From: Amia ocellicauda
Lineage: Eukaryota > Chordata > Actinopteri > Amiiformes > Amiidae
Length of the DNA: 64,000 bases
Direction: 5' to 3'
Assembly: GCF_036373705.1 (NCBI RefSeq)
Contig: NC_089856.1
Location: 67,001 to 131,000, forward strand
In this document: piece after piece, positions 20,681 through 32,108 of the stretch
How the letters are laid out: the number at the start of each line of letters is the position of its first letter
Numbering within the stretch: the first letter of the stretch is position 1
Program-made: the position numbers and the translations under genes
Notes under the pieces: model-generated
Database searches by the model: none
Told to the model about the DNA's origin: nothing
Seen by the model: the letters and a program-made list of their open reading frames with translations, nothing else

Positions 20681-22059
20681 TTCATAGCAGATGCCCATAT
20701 CCAGGGAAACAAGAAACAATGTGGGTCTCCTGAAATCAGTAAAGTCAGAGAATACAATATTCATTGTGACTTTGACAAAGTACACCTAAGACGTCAAATT
20801 GGCCAGAGTTTCTCTAAGAATCGGACAGCGAAGTTCTTGTTTGATTTTGAAAAGGCTGCACACAGAGGAGGCTGGTCCATAGAGGCAGAGGAGGTTGCTC
20901 CTCCTCTATTTGTGAGAGGCAAGAGGGAGATCAAACTATAAAAAAAGAGTATTTGGTTGAAATAAACCATTACCAAATCTCAGTATCATTTATAAAATAA
21001 TGTCTCTCTTCTTTGGAAAAAAACCTTATTGAAATTCTGATTAAAATGCTTCATTTGTGTGAAGTGGTGGTGGGGGGCAGAGGAGGATGGGCTCCTGCTG
21101 TCCTCCTGAGGGTTGGATCTCTTCTATCAATTTAATGTACTTCCTTTTTTTCATGCTAATCTGTTATTGGCCAAAACACATGAAATGATGCTCCAAGGGA
21201 GGACGTCCTCCCTAACCAATCAACAACTGGAAAACTATATTGACATCACGTTCGTCCAATGATAATTTCCAAATTTCATCTTAATTTCTCTACCACTGTA
21301 TCGTACGTGAGTGTGAAGATGGGGATAAACTTTGGATGCATTAACTTACCTTAGTTGTAGAATAAGTCTTCATTGGGTTGCTAGTTGGATTATTGCTACA
21401 TTTGAACATAAGAACATAACATAACCTGAACATAAGAAAGTAGAGCTAAGTAGCCAACTAGTGTAAAATAACATGACGCAGTGGGTTGGTTTTCCTCCTG
21501 TCCTCCCCAATTGTCACCAGCCGCCACTGCTGCACAATGTCGTGTGAGCCCAGTTCTATGAGTGTACAGTTACACAACATTGTCAACACCCTTCGTTACA
21601 GACACAGGATGGTCTCAGCACTGGTAATGACAGACAGGAACACAGTTTTGTGGACAGGGATTTTATTTAGTCAAACAGCCTTCTCACTGATTCTAGTATA
21701 CAGGCGATTACACAGTTTCTTGGTTCAGTAGAGCACGGCTGGAATGGTCTTGATTACTGCAGCCTCCGATGAACTCTAGAAAAAGAACGGCACAGACAAA
21801 TCGGTTATAATAATAATAAAACTCAAGGTCTCTGAACCACCCTCTCTCTTTCTCCTCCTTAGAAAGATTTCTGAGAACTAATTTCCAACTCTGAACATGA
21901 TCACTTAAAAACGCCTATGCAGTTCATGGGGTCTCTGTGTAAAGAACATGTTGTTGTATATTTAGTATTTATTACATATAACAACAGCAAACAGACAGCT
22001 TTTTCTGTGAAATTTAGGAACCACTGTTAAAGGCGTCTGATGCAGATAAAGCATACAAA

Positions 22060-22066
22060 TATTATT

Positions 22067-22099
<33 letters not shown>
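22060..22099. repeat. (ATT)n/(AAT)n microsatellite in intron 2
   Basis: Short ATT run turning into AAT. The AAT count is about 10 in units 1 and 4 and about 12 in units 2 and 3, a useful marker for telling units apart. Confidence 0.9.
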
Positions 22100-22101
<2 letters not shown>

Positions 22102-22124
22102 AACTTTTCAGTCTACTTACCTCA

Positions 22125-22596
22125 CTACACTTGTTTATAGAATCTGTAGATTGGATTCTGTTCGGGACCCATTGCATCGTAGGCCAGTGCACCTACAGCT
22201 GAAACTGAAAAGAAGAGCATTAAAAGCAGATTAGTGTGGGATCAATACAGCCCTAGACTGACACAGACACAATGGGTGGCTTTCTTTATGCTGGAGTCTG
22301 TATAGAGTTTCCGAAAAGCTACATAAACCATAGCTTCAACTTTTTAAACAATTTTAAAGACATTGTATTTTTTTAGGGCTGCCTGTTACAAGAGCTCTTG
22401 ATAATTTCTGTTTACAATGTTATCTTCACATTGATGGCTGTTATTTTGGCAAGTCTACATTGCCTTCTCAGTTCAATATTCCACTGTCAATCAATCCATT
22501 TAGGCCCAATACAGAGTTATTGACGATGATTTGTCATAGGTTTCACTTACTGCTGTAGAGCACGCCAACGATGAACAGGATGGTCATAGTCTTCAT
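22125..22596 (-). CDS. Small predicted secreted peptide, array copy 1 (two coding exons)
   Basis: Exon 1 coding part is 22551-22596: a Kozak-context ATG (GACACCATGA) and a hydrophobic signal peptide MKTMTILFIVGVLYS, ending in a GTAAGT donor (phase 1). Exon 2 is 22121-22192, with an acceptor TTTCAGCTGTAG and donor GTAAGT. In the phase set by exon 1 it reads ALA, then YDAMGPEQNPIYRFYKQV and stop at 22125-22127. Precursor length is 37 aa, or 39 aa if the acceptor 6 nt upstream is used. ALA is a good signal-peptidase site, leaving an 18-residue peptide. A 3' exon (start 21775, AATAAA at 21662-21667) would be untranslated. The stop lies only 4 nt before the exon junction, so nonsense-mediated decay is not expected. 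I do not recognise the family. The same exons in the other frame are open too (exon 3 would give SSSEAAVIKTIPAVLY), but exon 1 cannot reach that frame. Confidence 0.45.
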
Positions 22597-22725
22597 GGTG
22601 TCTCTGGGTGGGTCAGTGTTGTCGTGCTGAGGAGCAGAGTCTCTCTCTTTATGCAGGAGAACTCACACCTCACTCCCTCATCCTGCAGCCACAGGGGTTG
22701 TGACGTAATAGTTTGCATAATTCTG
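22597..22725 (-). promoter_or_regulatory. Core promoter of the small-peptide gene, copy 1
   Basis: On the minus strand GCATAAAGAG (22645-22654) is a TATA-like box about 51 bp upstream of the ATG, placing initiation near 22620. Further upstream lie TTACGTCA (22701-22708), matching CRE/ATF or C/EBP half-sites, and TTATGCAAAC (22711-22720), close to the POU octamer. The same block is repeated in the other three units. Confidence 0.5.
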
Positions 22726-23263
22726 AAGCAAAGCAGCTGAGACATGGCGTGTTGTCAAAGTGGGATCATTTCTCATCTTTCAGCAGTTTCATCAAACATC
22801 ACAAAACATACAGGATATTCCAATGAGAAAGACCATTACACCAGTGTCACATTGTTTGTGCATAAACACACTCCCATACACTAAAAGATGGCTTTCAAGT
22901 TATTCAAACACTCCGTTAAAATAACATCACTCACAGATTTATTAGGTTTAATAAATGATGGGATTTAAAGCATACCCATTCATCAAGTATATGTATGAAC
23001 ACTCTGTAGGAATCTGGGTCCTGTAGGAAACTCCTTACAAACAAAATCACAATATTGGGTGGAAGCTAAAGCATTATTACAGTTGGAGAGTTATACTTCA
23101 ATGGCTCTTTCCCTTCCTGAGATTGTTAAGAGGTGAATTTAATGTTCCAATACACACCTCAAGAAAATATGATCATTTTAAAGATGCTTTTATGAAAATC
23201 ATTAGGAAGAAACTAAGCTATTCAAGACTGTAATCCTTAGATATGTGTGTGTGTGTATATATA

Positions 23264-23793
23264 CACTCACCTAAAGGATTATTAGGAACACCTGTTCAAT
23301 TTCTCATTAATGCAATTATCTAACCAACCAATCACATGGCAGTTGCTTCAATGCATTTAGGGGTGTGGTCCTGGTCAAGACAATCTCCTGAACTCCAAAC
23401 TGAATGTCTGAATGGGAAAGAAAGGTGATTTAAGCAATTTTGAGCGTGGCATGGTTGTTGGTGCCAGACGGGCCGGTCTGAGTATTTCACAATCTGCTCA
23501 GTTACTGGGATTTTCACGCACATCCATTTCTAGGGTTTACAAAGAATGGTGTGAAAAGGGAAAAACATCCAGTATGCGGATGTGGTGGAATGGGAGCTTC
23601 GTGCCCTGGATGTGCATCCCACAAATCTCCATCAACTGCAAGATGCTATCCTATCAATATGGGCCAACATTTCTAAAGAATGCTTTCAGCACCTTGTTGA
23701 ATCAATGCCATGTAGAATTAAGGCAGTTCTGAAGGCGAAAGGGGGTCAAACACAGTATTAGTATGGTGTTCCTAATAATCCTTTAGGTGAGTG
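23264..23793 (+). mobile_element. Tc1/mariner family 2, deleted copy, array unit 1
   Basis: 530 bp with both CACTCACCTAAAGG ends. After SSMR the transposase frame jumps to the C-terminal part (AGTATGCGG joined to ATGTGGTGG), removing the whole catalytic core. It lies about 670 bp upstream of the small-peptide exon 1 and next to (TA)n and (GT)n tracts. Confidence 0.95.
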
Positions 23794-26082
23794 TGTATAT
23801 ATATATATATATATATATATTATGGTTAAAATGACGTACACAGTGCATCACTGTGATATATGATATAAAAGCTTATACATTCTGCTTGGGGGAAAAATGT
23901 TGAAAGTTAATGTAGATTAACTAAATTGCTAAATGAATGCTCAATTCATTGTTAAATATTGAATAGTTTCTGTTTTATGCTTCTAAAAGGCTATAACGAT
24001 TTTTTGGAAAGAAAAAGTAATTTGGTAAAATCATTAGAAAACTCAGCAATGGATGCCATTCTATCACAACAAGCACACTTAGTTTAGAAGGAATTCAAAG
24101 ATAATATACAATCCTTTGGTGTGAAGTTAGTTCATAATCATCACCTAACTCCCTTTCTTTCTTCATTTCTCTGCATTCTTTATGATCACAGATGGAGAGT
24201 TATCTCTGATAGTATGTGGTCATATTTTGAAATAGTGAGCTGATGATGTGCAGTATATTTATTGCAGTACTAGTGTTATTTTGCACATGATTTGCTCCTA
24301 TTATTAAGCTTAATTAAATGACATGAATACATTAATTTTAAATTTCCTGTAACGTTGTCCTGTCCTGTTTGAGACCATGCTATACCTATTATTGACTTTT
24401 CCTGTAAGGTGGCTAATACACAACCCTCATGTGTACCAACCAACCTGAGCGCCAATATTATCTGCCCAAAGGGCTACCTATGGATGTACATTTGGGCAGA
24501 GACATGATAGGCTACTTTAGTTGTCACATTTATGTAACCAAATGTTGTTCAAATTACTTTGCTCCTCAGGAAGCAAAAGGCTGTATTTGTGTGACACGTT
24601 GTACTTGCCCTGAAGATAACATCAATCAATTGTATTATATTTGAAAGTGCAAAAACTGTATGATGTTACTATGCTGGTAGAGAGGACAGCTTTAAGGCAG
24701 GGGTTCTCGAGCTTTGTCAAAGTGAGCCTCCTGGAGCAATGACAGAAAATGGTCAAACACATTGCTCTATTGTTTTAGTAAACTATGGGGAGGCACAGTC
24801 ACCTTTGCAAAATAATGTAATTATATCAATGTTTAAAACGTGGAAATGTGCTCTCCCAAAAAACAAATGTCCATTAGATCACTTTTATTGTTGACTTTTA
24901 CAACTGGAAGGAAAATCGATGGAAAACATCCCATCAAATGTATACTTGAGCTATCTGGGGTAGTCCATATTCAGTTTGTACAGTACAGGAGTCCCATTAC
25001 GATGGCGAATGCATTTGGCAAGTCACCAAGGTCATGCATGATCACCTGCTCTCCATCAGCAGGGCTCTGTCGATTACATTGGGTGGTCGTGGTTGCTCCT
25101 CGTCCTCAGTAACAGTGTCACTCCCTTGACAGCAGCATCCTCAGGATCAGCTGGCAACGTAAACACAGTGCAAGAGGACTCATTAGAAGAGGTATAATAG
25201 AACTTCTTCTAAATTACAACAATTCGGGGCTATTAGCTTTGCATCTTCTAGTTCTGTCAATGAATAGCTACAATACATGACCCTGTCCACAGTGCTCATT
25301 ACACATTTAAATATAGCAACTATGGTGTTCCTCAATCTCCAGGTGCAGCACATCTGGTCCAAATACTCAAAATGAATTACATCAAATCCAAGATTACATA
25401 TACTGTAGATGTTGAGGAGCCACTAGAATAGAGTGGCAGTTAAGTTACTATCCTTTGAGTGTAAATTGTAGAGGGAAGATTTACTTTCATTATTTTCTTT
25501 ATATTATTAATGATTTAATGTTGCTAATTCAGTTTGTCTGTAAAGCAATCATTAGCTTGTATTTACCCTCTTCTGGGGGCTACTAATTATTAGTTCCTAA
25601 TGCATTTCTGTTTTAGAGGTTATTTCAATCAGTGATTGTCTTTTGGTTATTTAAATCGACTACTGTCTTTAGAATTATTCAATCAGCTATGGCCTTTACA
25701 TTAATTAATTCAGCCACTGCTTTCCTGGATATTCAATCAGCTAAAACAGTTACACAGTATAAAGGTTGTGTGTTTTGGGGCACAGGTATTTGATTAAGGA
25801 CTTACTTCAATGTCTTTGATAAACATATGCTGCCTGAAGAATACTGACCATCACCAGTCAACACATCAAACAGTTCAACATCAGCAATAAACCTAGCTCT
25901 ATGTTAATTATTATGCATGTGGTAAACTATTTTGTACAACTGTATTTTAATTAGATATAATCACTTCCAATTGATAAGACTGCAACCTCATTTATCAGCA
26001 ATAAGGCTTCTCTTTTCTTCAGTTCATGTGAGAGGAGAGCTCTTAGTAAACTTGTATTTATTATTTTGTGTAATAAACTTGT
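23794..26082. other. Unit-specific sequence without a recognised gene
   Basis: AT-rich and nearly identical in all four units. Open frames of 71 and 90 codons (24429-24644, 24840-25112) show no known domain and no flanking gene signals. Near 24697 a CAGGGGTTCTCGAGCTTTGTC start resembles the end of hAT-type MITEs, but I find no partner end. A run of degenerate repeats and a TATA-like box lie at 25619-25764. Confidence 0.5.
25619..25764 (+). repeat. Degenerate ~28-bp repeats followed by TATAAAG, unit 1
   Basis: About five imperfect copies of a motif like TTATTCAATCAGCTATGGCC run in series and end 8 bp before TATAAAG at 25758-25764. The other units carry the same block near 31438, 37110 and 42817 (TATAAAG positions). 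Confidence 0.45.
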
Positions 26083-26428
26083 TACATAAGAACATAAGAA
26101 AGTGTCCAATTGAGAGCCCATTCGCCCCATCGTGCTCGTTTGGTGTCCATTAATAACTAAGTGATCAAGGATCCTATCCAGTCTGTTTTTGAATGTTCCC
26201 AAATTGTCTCTTCAGCCACATCACTGGGGAGTTTGTTCAGATTGTGATGCCTCTCTGTGTGAAGAAGAGTTTCCTGTTTTCTGTCTTGAATGCCTTGAAG
26301 CCCAATTTCCATTTGTGTCCCCGGGTGCGTGTCCCTGCTGATGTGGAAAAGCTCATCTGGTTTGGTGTGGTCGATGCCTTTCATGATTTTGAAGAGTTGG
26401 ATCAAGTCCCCATGTAGTGTCCTCTGTT
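26083..26428 (+). mobile_element. LINE 3' tail (CR1/L2 type), unit 1
   Basis: Begins ACATAAGAACATAAGAAAG, the end of the LINE tail seen in opposite polarity at 17640-17875 and 52797-53009. Here it is cut at CCTCTGTT by the array junction. The last unit continues into CCAGGGTGAAAAGG. Confidence 0.8.
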
Positions 26429-27731
26429 GTACTTCCTTTTTTTCATGCTAATCTGTTATTGGCCAAAACACATGAAATGATGCTCCAAGGGAGGACGTCC
26501 TCCCTAACCAATCAACAACTGGAATACTATATTGACATCACATTCGTCCAATGATAATTTCCAAATTTCATCTTAATTTCTCTACCACTGTATCGTACGT
26601 GAGTGTGACGAACTGGTGGTAAAGCGATAGACAGCGATAGATACAGTACCACATTAGAAAAGAGAAATTATATGTGCAAATTGCGAACCACATTTAGATT
26701 TTTCAGATTTACGTTTGTTTTTGATAATTCCAGATTTTCATGGTTTTTGTTTTTCCTTTTTAAATGAGAGGGTGTTGTGTAAACTTCCCACTGTAACGTA
26801 CTGGGTGCTGTGTCACCGCTAATGGGACTGACAGGCTTCTAGTGACAAATGAGGTTCATCCCCATCCAGAGCCCTCAGTGATTAGATGTGTCTTTCCCTC
26901 TCGTTCACCTGGCCCCTATTTTATATTCATCCTTTGTGTTGTAATATGATATATGGTATCATGATATTTGTTCCTTATGGAAGATGGGGATAAACTTCGG
27001 ATGCATTAACTTACCTTAGTTGTAGAATAAGTCTTCATTGGGTTGCTAGTTGGATTATTGCTACATTTGAACATAAGAACATAACATAACCTGAACATAA
27101 GAAAGTAGAGCTAAGTAGCCAACTAGTGTAAAATAACATGACGCAGTGGGTTGGTTTTCCTCCTGTCCTCCCCAATTGTCACCAGCCGCCACTGCTGCAC
27201 AATGTCGTGTGAGCCCAGTTCTATGAGTGTACAGTTACACAACATTGTCAACACCCTTCGTTACAGACACAGGATGGTCTCAGCACTGGTAATGACAGAC
27301 AGGAACACAGTTTTGTGGACAGGGATTTTATTTAGTCAAACAGCCTTCTCACTGATTCTAGTATACAGGCGATTACACAGTTTCTTGGTTCAGTAGAGCA
27401 CGGCTGGAATGGTCTTGATTACTGCAGCCTCCGATGAACTCTAGAAAAAGAACGGCACAGACAAATCGGTTATAATAATAATAAAACTCAAGGTCTCTGA
27501 ACCACCCTCTCTCTTTCTCCTCCTTAGAAAGATTTCTGAGAACTAATTTCCAACTCTGAACATGATCACTTAAAAACGCCTATGCAGTTCATGGGGTCTC
27601 TGTGTAAAGAACATGTTGTTGTATATTTAGTATTTATTACATATAACAACAGCAAACAGACAGCTTTTTCTGTGAAATTTAGGAACCACTGTTAAAGGCG
27701 TCTGATGCAGATAAAGCATACAAATATTATT

Positions 27732-27772
<41 letters not shown>

Positions 27773-27795
27773 AACTTTTCAGTCTACTTACCTCA

Positions 27796-28268
27796 CTACA
27801 CTTGTTTATAGAATCTGTAGATTGGATTCTGTTCGGGACCCATTGCATCGTAGGCCAGTGCACCTACAGCTGAAACTGAAAAGAAGAGCATTAAAAGCAG
27901 ATTAGTGTGGGATCAATACAGCCCTAGACTGACACAGACACAATGGGTGGCTTTCTTTATGCTGGAGTCTGTATAGAGTTTCCGAAAAGCTACATAAACC
28001 ATAGCTTCAACTTTTTAAACAATTTTAAAGACATTGTATTTTTTTAGGGCTGCCTGTTACAAGAGCTCTTGATAATTTCTGTTTACAATGTTATCTTCAC
28101 ATTGATGGCTGTTATTTTGGACAAGTCTACATTGCCTTCTCAGTTCAATATTCCACTGTCAATCAATCCATTTAGGCCCAATACAGAGTTATTGACGATG
28201 ATTTGTCATAGGTTTCACTTACTGCTGTAGAGCACGCCAACGATGAACAGGATGGTCATAGTCTTCAT
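27796..28268 (-). CDS. Small predicted secreted peptide, array copy 2
   Basis: Same exon structure and same predicted precursor as copy 1: exon 1 coding to 28268, exon 2 27792-27863, 3' exon from 27440. No difference is seen in the coding exons, the splice sites or the start context. Intron 1 carries one extra A (GGACAAG) compared with copy 1. Confidence 0.45.
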
Positions 28269-28397
28269 GGTGTCTCTGGGTGGGTCAGTGTTGTCGTGCT
28301 GAGGAGCAGAGTCTCTCTCTTTATGCAGGAGAACTCACACCTCACTCCCTCATCCTGCAGCCACAGGGGTTGTGACGTAATAGTTTGCATAATTCTG
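28269..28397 (-). promoter_or_regulatory. Core promoter of the small-peptide gene, copy 2
   Basis: Same TATA-like box, TTACGTCA and octamer-like element at the same spacing as in unit 1. Confidence 0.5.
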
Positions 28398-28935
28398 AAG
28401 CAAAGCAGCTGAGACGTGGCGTGTTGTCAAAGTGGGATCATTTCTCATCTTTCAGCAGTTTCATCAAACATCACAAAACATACAGGATATTCCAATGAGA
28501 AAGACCATTACACCAGTGTCACATTGTTTGTGCATAAACACACTCCCATACACTAAAAGATGGCTTTCAAGTTATTCAAACACTCCGTTAAAATAACATC
28601 ACTCACAGATTTATTAGGTTTAATAAATGATGGGATTTAAAGCATACCCATTCATCAAGTATATGTATGAACACTCTGTAGGAATCTGGGTCCTGTAGGA
28701 AACTCCTTACAAACAAAATCACAATATTGGGTGGAAGCTAAAGCATTATTACAGTTGGAGAGTTATACTTCAATGGCTCTTTCCCTTCCTGAGATTGTTA
28801 AGAGGTGAATTTAATGTTCCAATACACACCTCAAGAAAATATGATCATTTTAAAGATGCTTTTATGAAAATCATTAGGAAGAAACTAAGCTATTCAAGAC
28901 TGTAATCCTTAGATATGTGTGTGTGTGTATATATA

Positions 28936-29462
28936 CACTCACCTAAAGGATTATTAGGAACACCTGTTCAATTTCTCATTAATGCAATTATCTAACCAAC
29001 CAATCACATGGCAGTTGCTTCAATGCATTTAGGGGTGTGGTCCTGGTCAAGACAATCTCCTGAACTCCAAACTGAATGTCTGAATGGGAAAGAAAGGTGA
29101 TTTAAGCAATTTTGAGCGTGGCATGGTTGTTGGTGCCAGACGGGCCGGTCTGAGTATTTCACAATCTGCTCAGTTACTGGGATTTTCACGCACAACCATT
29201 TCTAGGGTTTACAAAGAATAGTGTGAAAAGGGAAAAACATCCAGTATGCGGATGTGGTGGAATGGGAGCTTCGTGCCCTGGATGTGCATCCCACAAATCT
29301 CCATCAACTGCAAGATGCTATCCTATCAATATGGGCCAACATTTCTAAAGAATGCTTTCAGCACCTTGTTGAATCAATGCCATGTAGAATTAAGGCAGTT
29401 CTGAAGGCGAAAGGGGGTCAAACACAGTATTAGTATGGTGTTCCTAATAATCCTTTAGGTGA

Positions 29463-29465
<3 letters not shown>
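28936..29465 (+). mobile_element. Tc1/mariner family 2, deleted copy, unit 2
   Basis: Same deletion junction as in unit 1, so duplicated with the unit and not inserted independently. Carries ACAACC and GAATAG where units 1 and 3 have ACATCC and GAATGG. The GAATAG change adds a stop. Confidence 0.95.
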
Positions 29466-29503
<38 letters not shown>

Positions 29504-31762
29504 GGTTAAAATTACGTACACAGTGCATCACTGTGATATATGATATAAAAGCTTATACATTCTGCTTGGGGGAAAAATGTTGAAAGTTAATGTAGATTAA
29601 CTAAATTGCTAAATGAATGCTCAATTAATTGTTAAATATTGAATAGTTTCTGTTTTATGCTTCTAAAAGGCTATAACGATTTTTTGGAAAGAAAAAGTAA
29701 TTTGATAAAATCATTAGAAAACTCAGCAATGGATGCCATTCTATCACAACAAGCACACTTAGTTTAGAAGGAATTCAAAGATAATATACAATCCTTTGGT
29801 GTGAAGTTAGTTCATAATCATCACCTAACTCCCTTTCTTTCTTCATTTCTCTGCATTCTTTATGATCACAGATGGAGAGTTATCTCTGATAGTATGTGGT
29901 CATATTTTGAAATAGTGAGCTGATGATGTGCAGTATATTTATTGCAGTACTAGTGTTATTTTGCACATGATTTGCTCCTATTATTAAGCTTAATTAAATG
30001 ACATGAATACATTAATTTTAAATTTCCTGTAACGTTGTCCTGTCCTGTTTGAGACCATGCTATACCTATTATTGACTTTTCCTGTAAGGTGGCTAATACA
30101 CAACCCTCATGTGTACCAACCAACCTGAGCGCCAATATTATCTCCCCAAAGGGCTACCTATGGATGTACATTTGGGCAGAGACATGATAGGCTACTTTAG
30201 TTGTCACATTTATGTAACCAAATGTTGTTCAAATTACTTTGCTCCTCAGGAAGCAAAAGGCTGTATTTGTGTGACACGTTGTACTTGCCCTGAAGATAAC
30301 ATCAATCAATTGTATTATATTTGAAAGTGCAAAAACTGTATGATGTTACTATGCTGGTAGAGAGGACAGCTTTAAGGCAGGGGTTCTCGAGCTTTGTCAA
30401 AGTGAGCCTCCTGGAGCAATGACAGAAAATGGTCAAACACATTGCTCTATTGTTTTAGTAAACTATGGGGAGGCACAGTCACCTTTGCAAAATAATGTAA
30501 TTATATCAATGTTTAAAACGTGGAAATGTGCTCTCCCAAAAAACAAATGTCCATTAGATCACTTTTATTGTTGACTTTTACAACTGGAAGGAAAATCGAT
30601 GGAAAACATCCCATCAAATGTATACTTGAGCTATCTGGGGTAGTCCATATTCAGTTTGTACAGTACAGGAGTCCCATTACGATGGCGAATGCATTTGGCA
30701 AGTCACCAAGGTCATGCATGATCACCTGCTCTCCATCAGCAGGGCTCTGTCGATTACATTGGGTGGTCGTGGTTGCTCCTCGTCCTCAGTAACAGTGTCA
30801 CTCCCTTGACAGCAGCATCCTCAGGATCAGCTGGCAACGTAAACACAGTGCAAGAGGACTCATTAGAAGAGGTATAATAGAACTTCTTCTAAATTACAAC
30901 AATTCGGGGCTATTAGCTTTGCATCTTCTAGTTCTGTCAATGAATAGCTACAATACATGACCCTGTCCACAGTGCTCATTACACATTTAAATATAGCAAC
31001 TACGGTGTTCCTCAATCTCCAGGTGCAGCACATCTGGTCCAAATACTCAAAATGAATTACATCAAATCCAAGATTACATATACTGTAGATGTTGAGGAGC
31101 CACTAGAATAGAGTGGCAGTTAAGTTACTATCCTTTGAGTGTAAATTGTAGAGGGAAGATTTACTTTCATTATTTTCTTTATATTATTAATGATTTAATG
31201 TTGCTAATTCAGTTTGTCTGTAAAGCAATCATTAGCTTGTATTTACCCTCTTCTGGGGGCTACTAATTATTAGTTCCTAATGCATTTCTGTTTTAGAGGT
31301 TATTTCAATCAGTGATTGTCTTTTGGTTATTTAAATCGACTACTGTCTTTAGAATTATTCAATCAGCTATGGCCTTTACATTAATTAATTCAGCCACTGC
31401 TTTCCTGGATATTCAATCAGCTAAAACAGTTACACAGTATAAAGGTTGTGTGTTTTGGGGCACAGGTATTTGATTAAGGACTTACTTCAATGTCTTTGAT
31501 AAACATATGCTGCCTGAAGAATACTGACCATCACCAGTCAACACATCAAACAGTTCAACATCAGCAATAAACCTAGCTCTATGTTAATTATTATGCATGT
31601 GGTAAACTATTTTGTACAACTGTATTTTAATTAGATATAATCACTTCCAATTGATAAGACTGCAACCTCATTTATCAGCAATAAGGCTTCTCTTTTCTTC
31701 AGTTCATGTGAGAGGAGAGCTCTTAGTAAACTTGTATTTATTATTTTGTGTAATAAACTTGT

Positions 31763-32108
31763 TACATAAGAACATAAGAAAGTGTCCAATTGAGAGCCCA
31801 TTCGCCCCATCGTGCTCGTTTGGTGTCCATTAATAACTAAGTGATCAAGGATCCTATCCAGTCTGTTTTTGAATGTTCCCAAATTGTCTCTTCAGCCACA
31901 TCACTGGGGAGTTTGTTCAGATTGTGATGCCTCTCTGTGTGAAGAAGAGTTTCCTGTTTTCTGTCTTGAATGCCTTGAAGCCCAATTTCCATTTGTGTCC
32001 CCGGGTGCGTGTCCCTGCTGATGTGGAAAAGCTCATCTGGTTTGGTGTGGTCGATGCCTTTCATGATTTTGAAGAGTTGGATCAAGTCCCCATGTAGTGT
32101 CCTCTGTT
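31763..32108 (+). mobile_element. LINE 3' tail, unit 2
   Basis: Identical in extent to the tail of unit 1, cut at the same array junction. Confidence 0.8.

Larger units (their letters stand above)
21137..26428. repeat. Tandem array unit 1 (5292 bp)
   Basis: First of four direct repeats. Its left flank is the ancestral sequence (ATCAATTTAAT before GTACTTCC), whereas units 2-4 are preceded by the LINE tail ending CCTCTGTT. It lacks about 388 bp between 21316 and 21317, present in units 2-4 (26609-26984) and in the diverged copy near 3060-3640. That loss is therefore private to this unit. It contains one copy of the small-peptide gene, a deleted Tc1 and a LINE tail. Confidence 0.95.
26429..32108. 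repeat. Tandem array unit 2 (5680 bp)
   Basis: Direct repeat beginning GTACTTCC right after the truncated LINE tail of unit 1. It contains the segment missing from unit 1. It shares several diagnostic bases with unit 4 in the Tc1 region and with unit 1 near its end. Confidence 0.95.

Noticed and set aside
21486-21731. 81-codon plus-strand frame repeated in all units and near 3849
   Set aside because: It is antisense to the 3' exon and polyadenylation region of the small-peptide gene. Its repetition only reflects the duplication, and it has no start context or domain.
22121-22192. Alternative coding frame through exons 2 and 3 (HWPTMQW..., then SSSEAAVIK...)
   Set aside because: Open in both copies but out of phase with exon 1. 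It is also less conserved than the chosen frame between the old copy and the array (11 of 24 versus 13 of 21 residues). Kept only as an alternative.
24429-24644. 71-codon Cys-containing frame identical in all four units
   Set aside because: Units are too recent for conservation to mean selection. No signal peptide, promoter or splice signals, no known family.
24840-25112. 90-codon frame in every unit
   Set aside because: Same reasoning: preserved only because the units are nearly identical, no domain recognised.
24697-25130. Possible hAT-type MITE starting CAGGGGTTCTC
   Set aside because: No matching inverted end or target duplication found.
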